Part shown: in pieces, positions 10,626-22,319 of the stretch
How the letters are laid out: the number at the start of each line of letters is the position of its first letter
Position numbering within the stretch: position 1 is the stretch's first letter
From: Cyprinodon diabolis
Lineage: Eukaryota; Chordata; Actinopteri; Cyprinodontiformes; Cyprinodontidae
Assembly: GCA_030533445.1 (NCBI GenBank)
Contig: CM060064.1
Location: 26,643,126 to 26,707,125 of the forward strand
DNA length: 64,000 bases
Reading direction: 5' to 3'
Notes under the pieces: generated by a model
Seen by the model: the letters and a program-made list of their open reading frames with translations, nothing else
Told to the model about the DNA's origin: nothing
The model's database searches: none
Made by a program: the position numbers and the translations under genes

Positions 10626-12520
10626 TTTACCAAAAGGCTAAAAACCCCCTACAACAGTTTGCACTTTATGGCAGCTTCCTCAAAATGTGAAGTGAACCAT
10701 GGTTTATTGTTTTTTTTTTTTTTTTGTCTTTCAACATGTATCCTAGCAAAAACTGATGTATGCAGGGGAGGTTTCCTGTTTGTGTCATGTTTTGGTATTT
10801 CACATAGAGTGCTGCAGGGTTGATAAATAGATAACGAAGGGGTCAATCGGAAATTTAAAAAAAAATGCCTTCAGAGGACTGTATAATGTTTAGCAATTCA
10901 TAACTGGTAAAAGTTATTAGAAAAGCAGAATAAAAATGAAAAGGCACATAAAAAATGTCTTCTGGAAAGTTTAAAGCATCTGGTTGGATGATTTAAGAGG
11001 GAGTGTTGGATTATAAAGATAAAGGAACAAAATAAGACAAGGCAAGAGCATTAAAAAACTTAAAAGCATAAAATGGTTTTTAAATGGATTTCAAATTGAA
11101 TGGAGAGGCAGTAAAGAAATGCATAAACTGGAGGTATATGCTTTCATTTTCCTGTATCTATTGGAAATAATGCTGTGTTTTACATGAGCTGAGATGGCAG
11201 GCTGACTAACTCTAATCAAAACAGGATAATTACAACATGAGGTGATAAATACATTCCATGTATTCATGGTAAACATATTATTGTTTATTGCATTTATTTG
11301 ACCTTCCCTTTGCCATTTAATCCATTGCGTAAATTGTTCCCAGTTTGGCTAAGTTTCCGGTTGCTATTCAATTACCTTATTTATCATGACGCTGAGGTCT
11401 GGTCCTACATAAAAAACAACCCATGATAGAAACAAGATTGAGCCTAAGATTCATATTCCTAAAGGTTTTATCTGAGGCAAATGAATGGGTACATACTGTG
11501 CATTTTGTTAGGAGCTCACTCTTTAACATCACAAGCAGTGTTAGTGTAGAAAAAAGGAAACAAGTGGTTTTATTGGGCTTTTATTTTTCTGATTTTATAA
11601 AGGGACAGCCAGGCAGGCAGGCAAGATGTGTATTTAGCCAGTGTTCCAGCCCAGGCTATGTAACCTTTTAGAGAATTTAACTCCACTCAAAAACTGTATG
11701 TTTAAGTGCAAAAAAGCAATCACACGCCAAGCATTGATCCTAATAATGTAAACTTAATCATTTTGAACCTAGAAATTAGTTTTGCATTGAGTGCTGTTAG
11801 CAGACATAAATGTTTCACAGAGTCGGGATATGATGGCAATACTTACTATTATGTGTGTAAAAAAAAAAGAGAGATTCTGTTAAATTTAAGAATATCTCTC
11901 TTGAATATTATTGCCTCGACTCAAAATGCCAACATAGAGATCTATTATTAGAGGATATTGATTCAAAATATGGAATCAATCTCAGATATAAGGATAGTTA
12001 CAGGAAATCCTCTGTTTCCTTGCCTTAGTCTTATATAACAAGTCCCAGTTGCTCTGCACCAGCCATAGCAGAGCAACAATGGGATCCTGGGAGGTTTTAC
12101 TGAGCTATATTATTATTATAAAAATCCCAGTATATTGTGTGTGTTACTGCATTGTCACATATCCAGATAAAGTAACTGTCGTGACACAATTTATCTGGAC
12201 ATATTGTGTGACACCAGGATAGTGATACGTATTGTATTAACAAATTCTTGCCAATTCACACATCAATAATTTACATTTTCATCAACTTCAGCTTCTTCTT
12301 CACTGAGCTCCAGTGTTCAAGTTGTATTTCCAGCCTAATGTCCTTTTCCTCCAAGCATACGTTTTTTTGTGTCCCTTACACCCTCGATCTTGTACTGAAT
12401 TTTTACGTCTATGTTAGGAGTTGCGACAGAGGTGTGAAATCAAATATTTTTAATATATAAAATCCTAAACTTTGATATTTTAAATAATTTACCATGTATT
12501 CTGTATTTAAAAACAGAGAA
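10626..12520. other. gene-free stretch between beta and alpha genes
   Basis: Holds a poly(T) run at about 10710-10727. The part nearest 12520 is the presumed 3' UTR of the class II alpha gene. None of the short frames shows splice-bounded or family-like coding sequence. Confidence 0.45.
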
Positions 12521-13615
12521 TTAGTTTACATGTTGACTCTTGACAATAAAAAATACTCCAGTTGCAATTCCCAAACTGCCCACACAGAGACCGACTCCAC
12601 AGTAAATATCAGGCCCAAGACTTTGATTCTCTTTGATGATTTCTGTTTCTGTAGAAAAAGTAAGCGAGTATTTTAATTATCTAGGAAATACTACTACAGT
12701 GTTTTTTTTTCAGGATGTTATATTAAAATAACTTTTTACCCCAGATTCTTGTTTTAGGAGTCTCCAGTGCTGGATGCTCCACGGTGCAGGAATAAATGTC
12801 CCCCTCACTCGGTGTAAACCTCAAAGTGGAGAACAGGCGGAAGGTTTGGTCCTTATTTGGATGATATTGACCGACCGACACCCCCTCTGAGACTGGGTGT
12901 CCATTTTTAGTCCAGCTGACTTTGACTAAAGGCGGATAGAAATTATTCACAAAGCACACAAGGCTGTTTTCCATTTCCAGTTCTATCTCTCTTGATGGGA
13001 AGATCATGGTGTCTGGGGGGTCTAAAAAAGGTAAAAGGAAAAAACTATTTTCTTCAACATTTTAGCGATATTGTTAAAACAAAAAACTAATGTTGAGCTA
13101 TGTTTACCCTCTTTCGGTGGAGATTTATTTTTATATTGAAACATTCTTTGTAGGGCTGAACACCATTCCTTGTTATCCTGAGCATCTTTAAGGATACTCA
13201 AACCTATTAACACCTGCATGGGAACTGGATCAATGAAGACGGGTACGGTGAATACGACCTCCTCTCTTTGAAGGTCAACGTACAATATTTCCTCACCATC
13301 AAAATCAAACTGTACCACAGTGGTGCCGTTCTCAAAGCAGCCCACAAAATAGGTTATTTCATGGGGAACTGAAAAAGAACAATACAGCAGAATTGACACT
13401 TCACCTTTACATGTACATCCTATTTCCAAATTGGATTTTGTAACTGCTGACATATAATGCTAGTGTAATGAATATCAAAGCACTCAAGATAAACGGCATT
13501 TAGCTCTCATAAAGAAACATGTAGTTAAATATACGCTTCAATCAAGGTCTTTCTTACCATGAGAGGCGACATAAACCGCATTGAGAAAGAGGATAAGTAA
13601 TGCAAAGCACTTCAT
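12521..13615 (-). CDS. MHC class II alpha chain, four exons
   Basis: Exons (minus): 13558-13615, 13108-13368, 12740-13021 and 12521-12648; introns GT-AG, all phase 1; total 729 nt, 242 aa. Exon 1 (MKCFALLILFLNAVYVASH) is a signal peptide. Exon 2 (residues 20-106) is the alpha-1 domain, with cysteines in FVGCFENGT and EWCSALQ and an N-glycosylation site (NGT). Exon 3 (107-200) is the alpha-2 Ig domain (SLVCFVNNFYPP, SCTVEHPAL). Exon 4 encodes the connecting peptide, a membrane helix (CGVGLCVGSLGIATGVFFIV) and a very short tail ending KSQHVN. The partner is presumably the beta chain of the gene at 6320-7817, which has the same orientation. Exon 1, exon 2 and the promoter are duplicated just upstream. 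Confidence 0.93.
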
Positions 13616-13754
13616 GTCTGATCAACAGCTTTTCCCTAAACTTTTGTGTGCATTTAGCCTTTTTCTGTGGGTTTGGCCTTTAAGGGAGGGGACAGCTGAA
13701 CATGTGACAACAACAGTTAGGAGGGAACTGTATTAAAAGTTGAGCTATGTTTAC

Positions 13755-14262
13755 CCTCTTTTGCTGAAGATTTATTTTTATATTGAAACATTCTTTGTAG
13801 GGCTGAACACCATTCCTTGTTATCCTGAGCATCTTTAAGGATACTCAAACCTATTAACACCTGCATGGGATCTGGATCAATGAAGACGGGTACGGTGAAA
13901 ACGACCTCGTCTCTTTGAAGGTCAACGTACAATATTTCCTCACCATCAAAATCAAACTGTACCACAGTGGTGCCGTTCTCAAAGCAGCCCACAAAATAGG
14001 TTATTTCATGGGGAACTGAAAAAGAACAATACAGCAGAATTGACATTTCACCTTTACATGTACATCCTATTTCCAAATTGGATTTTGTAACTGCTGACAT
14101 ATAATGCTAGTGTAATGAATATCAAAGCACTCAAGATAAACGGCATTTAGCTCTCATAAAGAAACATGTAGTTAAATATACGCTTCAATCAAGGTCTTTT
14201 TTACCATGAGAGGCGACATAAACCGCATTGAGAAAGAGGATAAGTAATGCAAAGCACTTCAT
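13755..14262 (-). CDS. duplicate MHC II alpha exons 1 and 2 (second cassette)
   Basis: Exon 1' is 14205-14262, with the same signal peptide and a GTAAAA donor. Exon 2' is 13755-14015, with its acceptor and GTAAAC donor kept, phase 1 in and out, and no stop. No alpha-2, transmembrane or tail exon belongs to this copy. Its own upstream DNA is duplicated too, so a transcript starting here could splice exon 2' onto the alpha-2 exon at 12740-13021. Against exon 2, the peptide differs near QREEV (QRDEV), IDPVP (IDPDP) and KSPPKEG (KSSAKEG). It is either an alternative first-exon pair or a non-functional partial duplicate; the sequence alone does not decide. Confidence 0.7.
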
Positions 14263-14385
14263 GTCTGATCAACAGCTTTTCCCTAAACTTTTGTGTGCAT
14301 TTAGCCTTTTTCTGTGGGTTTGGCCTTTAAGGGAGGGGACAGCTGAACATGTGACAACAACAGTTAGGAGGGAACTGTATTAAAA

Positions 14386-14473
14386 GTTGAGCTATGTTTT
14401 TCCCTCTTTTGGTGAAGATTTATTTTTATATTGAAACATTCTTTGTAGGGCTGAACACCATCCCTTGTTATCC
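14386..14473 (-). pseudogene. third, truncated alpha-1 exon fragment
   Basis: Matches the first 88 bp of the 647-bp unit, that is the C-terminal end of the alpha-1 exon and its intron donor. The donor is altered (GGTAAAC reads GGGAAAAA), so it cannot splice normally. Beyond base 14473 the homology ends at a hAT terminus. Confidence 0.85.
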
Positions 14474-17400
14474 AGTAGGGCTGAACGAATTTAAGAAAAA
14501 ATTTAAATTGCGATTTTTGTGGCAGAGATTGCGGTTTCGATTTCAACCACGATTTATTTTTAAAAAAATCAAATTTCAATATAAATTAATATGTATTTAA
14601 TTATATAACCAATGAATTCAATTAAGATAATGCAAGAATGAAAACTGGTTGGCAACATATTTCAAATGCAAGACTGTTTATTCAAGCACCTAAGAAACAA
14701 ATTATATTATCCAAAAAAGTAAAATAAAATGAGAGCCCTCTTTCTTAAGTAAACTTTTGCTTCTTTTACATTCATTAACAAAAAATATCAAGCATCAATG
14801 GCTCATCAGCATGAAAATAATTGCACTTTTGTAAAATAACGTAGACTACATAAAAATTACAAAGGGACGAGAGCCCTCTTTCTTAAGTAAACTTTTGCTT
14901 CTTTTACATTTTTCATTAACAAAAAGCATTACTGGCTCAGCAGCATCAAAATAATTGCACTTTTGTAAAATAGCATAAGCCACATAAAAAATATTAAATA
15001 TAACAACAAAGTTGACCAAAAATGAAGTCTTACCTTAAAAGTAGTGCAAAATGGCTCAAAGGAGCTAGCTTATGAACATAAGCAGCAGTTACAGAAATAC
15101 AACCCCTGTACTTAGAAACCTGTGCTTCTTCAAATAAAGTGGCAAGAGCAAGTGAAACATAAAAGGTAGTAAAAAATAACAACAGTACAATAATAGTATT
15201 AAAGTTTAAATTATCCTATATTTTCCTCACAACAAATGATGCCAGAATGGTTAAATTATTTTACATAGTAAACAAAAGATAAGTAAAAAAGTGAACAAAG
15301 TTATGTCAGGGTAAGTGCAAATAAGGGATTTCAGGATAAGATGAAAAAACAATTAATCTTCCCCTTCATCGCTACATCTCTTTAGAGATTTTTGGCCAGG
15401 AAAACCAACATGTCAACCCTTGCTGGCTTCAGACTTGCACGCTGACATGTGACAATATTACCACTGGCACTGAATAGTCTCTCTGATGGTGCACGCGTTG
15501 CTGGTATGCAAAGGTACTTATGAGCCAACTTGCTAAGCCAGGGGAAGTTGACATTGTGCACTCTCCACCAGGCCAGTGGATATTGCTCTCCATCAATGGT
15601 AGGAGTTATGAGGTAGTTGTCCAGTTCTGCTTTAATGGTATCCTCCAACTGCATAGTAGAGGAAGCAGGGACCACCTTGAAAAAGCTGCCCAGTGACCGC
15701 TTTCGCTTTGTAGAGGTGGATGGTGGTTCTTCTTCTGCACTGAGGGGCATGGGATGGGTTGTGACACAAGCCCTCTGCTCCTGCAACACACAGTAGAGGC
15801 ATAATGTTTTGCCATCAGTTGTGATTACTAACATTGATATTGAAATGTTGCCTTGGTCTTAGAGTATAATTCAAAAACATATATAGAAAAAACACAGCTT
15901 TTTGTTTTATTTGGAAAGAGTGAAGAAAAAGGACAGCTTACCTTTAGTGCAAACTGCTCCATCTTCACTCTGTCTTTCATGAATTGGAAATTCTCCTCAC
16001 TAATGTAGTTGGTCTTAAATCTGGGGTCGAGGAAAGATGCGATGTCCAGGAGTTCCTGGGTCGCTGGGTCACTGTATTTCTCTTCAATGTAGTGGAGAGC
16101 TCTTGACTTTATCTCCTTTGTGAGATCTGTGTCTTGGTCAGTTACAGCAAGTGTTGCTGTTCTCAGCAGGTGGAGCACTGGCTTTAGGTAGGATACGCTC
16201 ACGTAGTCCTCACCTGAGAGGGCGTCTGTGAACTCCTGAAGAGGACCGAGGGCATTGTTTACAGATTCAAGCACATCAGTGTCTTGCCAAGTCGGACTAG
16301 GTGCCGCTTCTTCCTGTCTTCAGACAGAACTTGGCACAGTGCCTTGCTCTGTCCCAACACCCTCTCAATCATTTTCTGCCGGGAGCCCCATCCTGTCGGA
16401 CATTCGGTGACCATTGACTGCTGAGGAAGATTCAGGTCTTCCTGTGCCTGTTTTAGCGCTGCCTTTTTCTTCTAGCTGTGGCTGAAGACTGCTACCAGCT
16501 GCTTGCACAGTCCTGTGGCCCGTTTGATGCGTTGGTCATCTTTGACTGCATTTTCTGGGAAAAACATTACATACAGTCAGATAAGCCTACTTCATAACAC
16601 AGTGTTAACATAGGCTACCGTCTGTTGGATGTTCAGTGACGTTTTTTTAACAGCAGACGTCAGGTGGTGCTAACACATTAAGTAATTCGCCATACATTAA
16701 TTTGTAACTGGTGATTAATTTTCAGCAATATGTTTCTTCGATAATCCACTAAAACAAAACAAACCTTTTAATCCGTAATAAAGTGGCATCAGTGACGGCA
16801 CCATCCTCATATCTGCTACAAAACGCCATTGGCATCATTTGTTACTTATATTTTTTTTTTCTAAAGGGCGTCAAAAATAAGCTTAGGGGAAACCGCATTT
16901 GTATCTCTCTGTTCCTTGGCATTCTGTAGCTAAACAGAAGCAAGCAGTAGCTTATTGGGAGGTTTCAAAGTTTACTCATGGAAGGGTTCATTTTTATCAG
17001 TAGGAGAAACGGTAGCATTGCGCTAACAGTTGGTCAGCTAACAACAGCGTGAAAACAAACATATCGTCGCTTTGTCCCCCTCCCTAACTGTGTTTGAGAG
17101 ACTATGATAACACTAATTCTTACACAGTAAATTTGGACACACACGCACTTACCAATTGCAAGATGCAGCCGGCACCCGAAGCACTGCAGTCTGGTCCACT
17201 GATTGAACTCCATCGCTTTGACCATGTTCGTGGCGTTGTCTGTTTGATGCAGGTCTGGGCCTCTTCTTTTAGGCCCCAGTTTGCCAAGCACTCCTTAAGC
17301 CCAATTGCAATGTTCTCCCCCGTATGGTCAGTGGGGAAGTATGCTGTCTGCAGGCAGCTGCTTCTCAACTCAAAGTTTGCGTTCACGAAATGCACCGTCA

Positions 17401-17990
17401 AACTCATGTATGGCTCGGTCATTCTACTTGACCACAGATCCGTAGTTGACGCGTAAAACTCCATGTTTTCCAGCTCATTTACAACTTTGGCCCTGCATTC
17501 TCCATACGGCTGTGGGATGGCGACTCGGTTAAACTAGGTGGGGGAGGGTAGAACATACCTCTTGTCCATTGTGCGTAGCGAACTTTTAAATGCGTCTTTG
17601 GTTACTGTGTTTACAGACACCATATCCTTCGATATGTAATTCGTTACGGCAGTGGTAATCTCCTTGTGTCTTCGGCTAGTTCTTTCATAAGACGTCAAAC
17701 TGGCAAAGGATGATGTTATGGTTGGCTGTTTTGCTGAAGTATCACTGCTACTTGATGTTTCAAGGCTCTTTTTCGCCATACACTCCTCATACAAGTTAAG
17801 GTGGTGAACTCTCAAGTGACGATGTAATTTGGTGGTATTGCCAGCCGATGTAGCCACTTTCCCACGACATGTTTGGCAAATCACCTGTTTCTGGTGCTTA
17901 TCAGTGGCCTCAAATCCAAAATACTGCCAAATGACCGACATGCTGTTTTTCTTTGCTATTAATTTTGTCAGCTCCACCTCTGCTATTAAT
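14474..17990 (-). mobile_element. decayed autonomous hAT transposon (BED/Charlie-like)
   Basis: The left end begins AGTAGGGCTGAACGAATTTA inside the third alpha cassette, the style of terminus seen in many fish hAT elements. Pieces of a hAT transposase lie between 17941 and 15382 on the minus strand. The opposite terminus was not found: near 17990 the sequence passes directly into a LINE. The element is therefore truncated or rearranged at that end. The non-coding part 14474-15381 contains AT-rich internal repeats, including two copies of GAGAGCCCTCTTTCTTAAGT. Confidence 0.85.
15382..17941 (-). pseudogene. hAT transposase, broken
   Basis: Pieces in order on the minus strand. First, an N-terminal BED zinc finger (MSVIWQYFGFEATD, ICQTC ... 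LHRHLRVHH) with its start at 17941. Next, a block with YASTTDLWSSRMTEPYMSLT (about 17400-17460). Then TDNATNMVKAME (about 17220), in a different frame from the block before it, so there is a frameshift near 17255. Then KQLVAVFSHS followed by an in-frame TAG at 16472-16474. A one-base deletion lies near 16290, before PTWQDTDVLESVNNALGPL. Last is the hAT dimerisation region ATRAPSERLFSASGNIV, ending at 15382. At least three disabling changes make this a pseudogene. Some gaps may be genuine introns. Confidence 0.88.
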
Positions 17991-18381
17991 TGTAAATTGA
18001 GGTTTCTAGTCATGTTAAAAGTTCTTAGACATATCTGAGCCCAGATGTTTTGTTCAAAGGTGGCTGATAAATCCTCCTCCCATTTAATAATAGGAAGAGA
18101 TATTGTATCATGCAGTTTAGTCAGTGTCCTGTATAATTTACACAGTAGTTTGGGGGGGTTAACTCTAGGAACTCTGATATATTAATTGGAATTTGTAAAC
18201 CTCCATCAATATGCTTAAATTTGTTTCTAATTATAGCTTTAATTTTCTCATATTTTAAGAATGTATTTTTGTTAATGCCACATTGCAAATTTAATCTACC
18301 AAATGTAATAAACTCCGTACCTTCAAATAAATGTTCCAGATAGTTAATACCTTTATTCTTCCAGTGCAAAAAGTTTATCAT
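17990..18381 (-). mobile_element. LINE ORF2 fragment, 3'-most surviving part
   Basis: Minus-strand reading gives NFLHWKNKGINYLEHLFEGT, FGRLNLQCGINKNTFLKYEK, then IWAQICLRTFNMTRNLNLQL, which resembles the C-terminal half of L1/Tx1-type ORF2. It continues the reading of the pieces at 20651-20894 and 22869-23385. The LINE stops abruptly at MTRNLNLQLI, where the hAT starts, so its 3' end is missing. Confidence 0.75.
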
Positions 18382-20645
18382 TGTCCTGATTTAACTAAGG
18401 TTCAGACCCAAATGCAGAAGACCAAACAGTTCAATTCAATTCAATTCAGTTTATTTATATAGCGCCAAATTCACAACACATGTCATCTCAAGGCACTTTA
18501 CAGTTCAACCAGATCATACAGTCAAATTGATACAAAGTTTTCTATCTAAGGAAAACCAGTTGATTGCATTGACTCATTGACTCAAATACAATCCCTCACA
18601 CTAAGCATGATTGTAGCGACAGTGGAGAGGAAAAACTCCCTTTTAACAGGAAGAAACCTCCAGCAGAACCACGCTCAGTGTGAGCGGCCATCTGCCGAGG
18701 CCGACTGGGGTTCAAAGAGACAGAAGCAGAGACACAAAAAGCAGCTGTAAAAGGTAGCCCCGTCCAGGAAACACACAGCCAGGCAGACGAGCTCCGAGCC
18801 AGCTCCCATGCCAGAGGACGAAGAGAGCACATCCACTCAGTCACAGTCAGAGAAACAGGACCACACTGGAAAACAGGCCGATCTCCAGCATCTATAAACA
18901 AGGGTGTTGATGGAAGCAGCACAGCTGATGTTTCTTTCCAGGATGGCGTCACAGCCAAACAGGAACAGATGAGGCAAAGCTACTCTGAGGAAAAGCAGAG
19001 AGAGCAGAACGTTAGAGATTGAACTAAAAGATTCTGCAGAATAGGAGAATAGAGAGAGAATGAAGCAGAATGATGAAATGGGGGTCCCTATGTCCTCCAG
19101 AAGTCTAAGCCTATAGCAGCATAACTATAGAGATAGCTCAGGATAACCTGAGCCACCCTAACTATAAGCTTTATCAAAAAGGAAAGTTTTAAGCCTGCCC
19201 TTAAAAGTAGACAGGGTGTCTGCCTCACGGACTAAAACCGGTAGTTGGTTCCACAGGAGAGGAGCCTGATAACTAAAAGATCTGCCTCCCATTCTATTTA
19301 AAAAAAATTCTAGGAACCACTAGTAAACCTGCAGATTGAGAGCGAAGTGCTCTGTTAGGAACATAAGGAACAATCAGATCTCTGATATAAGATGGAGCTT
19401 GGCCATTTAAGGCTTTATATGTGAGAAGGAGGATTTTAAATCCTATTCTGGATTTAACAGGAAGCCAATGAAGAGAAGCCAGGATAGGAGAGATGTGATC
19501 TCTCTTTTTAATTTTCATCAGAACTCTGGCTGCAGCATTTTGGATCAGCTGAAGGCTTTTAACTACAGTTTGTGGACTTCCTGATAGTAAAGAATTACAA
19601 TAGTCCAGCCTTGAAGTAACAAATGCATGGACTAGTTTCTCAGCATCACCCCTGGACAGTAGATTTCTAATTTTTGCAATGTTCCTCAGATGAAAGATGG
19701 AAATTCTAGAAACCTCTTTGATATGGGATTTAAATGACAGGTCCTGATCGAAAATAACACCAAGATTTTTTACTTTATTATCTGAAATCAGTTTAATCCC
19801 ATCCAAATGAAGTGACTGGCTAATCAGCTTCTTTTTCAAAGACTCTGGTCCAAAGACTATAACTTCTGTTTTGTCTGCATTCAGAAGCAGAAAGTTAAGA
19901 GTCATCTAGGTTATTATGTCTTCCAGACATGCCTGTAATTTATGTAATGGGTTAGCTTCATCTGGATTTATAGACAGATATAGCTGGGTATCATCAGCAT
20001 AACAGTGAAAATTAATCCCATGCTGTCTAATAACTCTACCAATTGGGAGCATGTATAAAGTAAAGAGAATTGGTCCTAGCACCGATCCCTGTGGTACTCC
20101 ACAGGTAACCTTTGAGCATGTTGAAGATCTATCATTAACATGAAAAACTGAATTCGATCAGATAGAAAAGATTTAAACCAGTCTAGTGCTGTTCCTTTAA
20201 GTCCAACAAAATATTCAAGTCTTTCTAAAAGAATATTATGGTCAACTGTATCAAATGCAGCACTGAGATCCAACAGGGCGAGCACAGTTAGACCAGGGAA
20301 AAGGTTTAACAGGTTTTAGGAGGTTTAACAGGTTTTAGGAACTGAAAAGAAAGGGGAAGACACAGTTTGCAGGATGGTGTCCTGCCGAGAGGCAAAGACA
20401 AAAACAAAGTTAAAACTCAGGTAGACAAAAACTCAGTTTTACTCAGCAAAACTCAGCTTGGCTAGAGTACCCAAAACTGGCAAACACTCTGGCGTCGAAG
20501 TAGTGGCATTTAGCAGCTTACGAATGCTCCGTTAACGAGGAAACCAACAGCAGGTGTGTGAGGAGGTGGACCAGAGCCAGGCGCCTACTGGTGGAGGAAG
20601 GGAGACAAACACAGAAACACAAACACACAGACAGGAGTCCTGAAA
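18382..20645. mobile_element. insertion in the LINE, carrying an L2-like LINE
   Basis: The host LINE is interrupted between 18381 and 20646 with a short duplication ATCAT on both sides (18377-18381 and 20646-20650). The insertion starts TGTCCTGATT, much like the element at 22372 (TGTCATGATG). It contains an L2-like LINE (18430-20292). Its right part (20293-20645) is non-coding, with a 19-bp direct repeat GGTTTAACAGGTTTTAGGA at about 20306-20341. The family of the outer element is not assigned. Confidence 0.6.
18430..20292 (-). mobile_element. L2-like LINE, 5'-truncated
   Basis: Reverse transcriptase motifs on the minus strand: [20 protein letters not shown] (motif A), [16 protein letters not shown] (motif B) and [12 protein letters not shown] (catalytic YADD). 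These are followed by LLLNADKTEVIVFGP and RLDYCNSLLSGSP blocks typical of L2/CR1-type LINEs in fish. There is a frameshift near 20150 and a nonsense codon (TAG) just before MTLNFLLLNA at 19905. The 3' part (19290 down to 18430) is non-coding and ends in a tail of TTCAA/ATTCA units, with a TTTATTTATATAGCGCCAAA motif common at the 3' end of fish repeats. The 5' end is cut near 20292. Confidence 0.85.
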
Positions 20646-20650
20646 ATCAT

Positions 20651-20894
20651 ATTATTGTTTTGTAGAATGTCAGGGTTATTCCAGATGGGTGTACGGCTGC
20701 ACGGGATAAGTGATGACTTCGTAATTTTAAGAAATTCCCACCATGCTGTCAGGGAAGAGTTGATGTTAATATTTTTAAAACATAAGTGCCACTTGATATT
20801 AGAGCTAATAAAGGGCAAATCTGAAATTATGATATTACTGCGTATTTCCTGTTCTGTGTCTATCCAGGGCTCACCTAAGGGATTACATTTTATC
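20651..20894 (-). mobile_element. LINE ORF2 fragment (middle piece)
   Basis: Minus-strand reading KCNPLGEPWIDTEQEI, then ISSNIKWHLCFKNININSSL and TAWWEFLKITKS, then TPIWNNPDILQNNN. It joins upstream to the piece at 22320-22371 and downstream to 18381 once the insertions are removed. Confidence 0.75.
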
Positions 20895-22319
20895 CAAGGG
20901 CGTAGGTTTGATTTCAACTTTGGTAGGGACACTATTCTTCAGTTTCATTGGTCCTTTACAAAAATATGCATGCTCTTTTTTTATGCTTAATGTGAGCTTC
21001 AGGGCTCATTTTGTTTAAAGAGAACAGCAGCATTTCTTGCTACATTAATACAAATCTTATAAGCACTACATGCACTAGATGCTGTTTATCAATATTTAAA
21101 GCATCACTGGCTCTGATGAATGTGGAATTAGGACTTTTTCCACTTTGAAAAGGATTGCATTTAAATTTACCTGCGACTAGGACAGTGTCTATTTAACCAA
21201 ATATAGTCTAAATATGTCTGTAATATGTGGATTTATCCTGTGTTTTCTTCTGAAGATATAGAATTGTGCAGAGGTAAACAGAGGTAAAACCCACTCTTAT
21301 TTTTTTTTTATCTAATATGCTCTCTCTGGATCATGCAAAATAATACATTCAAGGGACGGAAAATAAATGTATTGTATTTACATGTGCACTGGAACTATAA
21401 GAGGAACTGACACTGAGCATTTAAAATATTAATATTAGAAGTTGTACATCTGGGCTGTAGTTACTCTGTATAGCTAATTTCATGTATTTTATCTAGGGCT
21501 GAAACAATTAATCATATTAACAAATTATTTAAATAATCGTGCACTAATTTAGTAATTGATTAATCGGTAACTGGAGTATAGGGTCACTTAAATGTGCCTT
21601 TAGCCGACAGAGTAACCCACTTAGAGCAGGAATTATACCAAGATTGTAAAAAAATATGTAAACATTTTGCATTTAGGAAGTAAAACATTTTTGTCTGTCA
21701 ATATTCTCCATCCAGAATTCCTCCAAAGGAAACGTTTAAACGCTTCTGTTTCACCTGGTTTCATTTCATAAAAGATCTTCTTTCAGGAGCCTTTGGCTAT
21801 CTGATTAAAAGATAAAATAAAAGAAATCCTAACGTTGTTAACTTACATTTCTCAAGTTCCACAAATCAAAAAACTCTCTCCTGCTTCTTTACAGAACTCC
21901 AATCAGAAGCTTTTGCCTGTTTTAGCGTAGATAATATTAAGTTTTTTAATTTGGACTAGTTTCGTAGCCCAATATTAATTTATTTTAGTGTCTTTTTTTT
22001 TTGCGCTCCAAGCACCCGCACCCGCACACATACAGACTAGAAAACACCCAATCAGAAAGAGAGAAGGCGGAACTTAAGGCAGAATAATCAGTGAGTTAAA
22101 CCGCGCAGCACAGTTGAAGCGCTGCTATGTGAAAGGGACAGGAAAGAGCAGGCAGCTGCAGCTACCAGGCAGAGAAGCTGCGAGAAGAAAAGAAGCGGCT
22201 GCTGTATAGTAAATTATAAACATGTTGTTCACATCTGATTATTGGTAAGGACAAATAGGTCCATCCTAAATTTTGGTAGGGACATGTCCCTATGGTCCCT
22301 ATGCAAACCTACGCCCATG
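20895..22319. mobile_element. non-autonomous hAT element
   Basis: A 1,425-bp insertion in the LINE. Its terminal inverted repeats are CAAGGGCGTAGGTTTG at the left and the complement of CATGGGCGTAGGTTTG at the right (15 of 16 match). The 8-bp flanks are ATTTTATC (20887-20894) and GTTTTATC (22320-22327), one mismatch. Removing the element and one flank restores a continuous LINE reading (...KWIKCNPLG...). No transposase frame was seen. A further repeat related to the one at 51363 lies inside at 21494. Confidence 0.88.
21494..21815. mobile_element. hAT MITE copy nested in the 20895 element
   Basis: Starts TAGGGCTGAAACAATTAATC and shares GTGCCTTTAG, GACAGAG, AACCCACTTA, AATTATACCA and CTTTGGCTATC blocks, in order, with the element at 51363-51680. 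The right terminus (GCAGCCCTA) is not found, so this copy is incomplete. Confidence 0.6.

Larger units (their letters stand above)
13092..14473 (-). repeat. 647-bp tandem duplication of the alpha promoter-exon1-exon2
   Basis: Unit 1 is 13092-13738, unit 2 is 13739-14385 and unit 3 starts at 14386. Both full periods are exactly 647 bp and the copies are almost identical. Each unit holds, on the minus strand, about 120 bp of upstream DNA, exon 1, intron 1, exon 2 and the intron 2 donor. Unit 3 stops after 88 bp where a hAT element begins. Equal period and near identity indicate recent duplication or continuing homogenisation. Confidence 0.95.

Noticed and set aside
13616..13738. Search for the class II SXY promoter module upstream of the alpha gene
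   Set aside because: CTAACTGTTGTTGTCACATG on the minus strand is only loosely X-box-like and no spaced Y box (CCAAT) could be seen, so no regulatory site is claimed.
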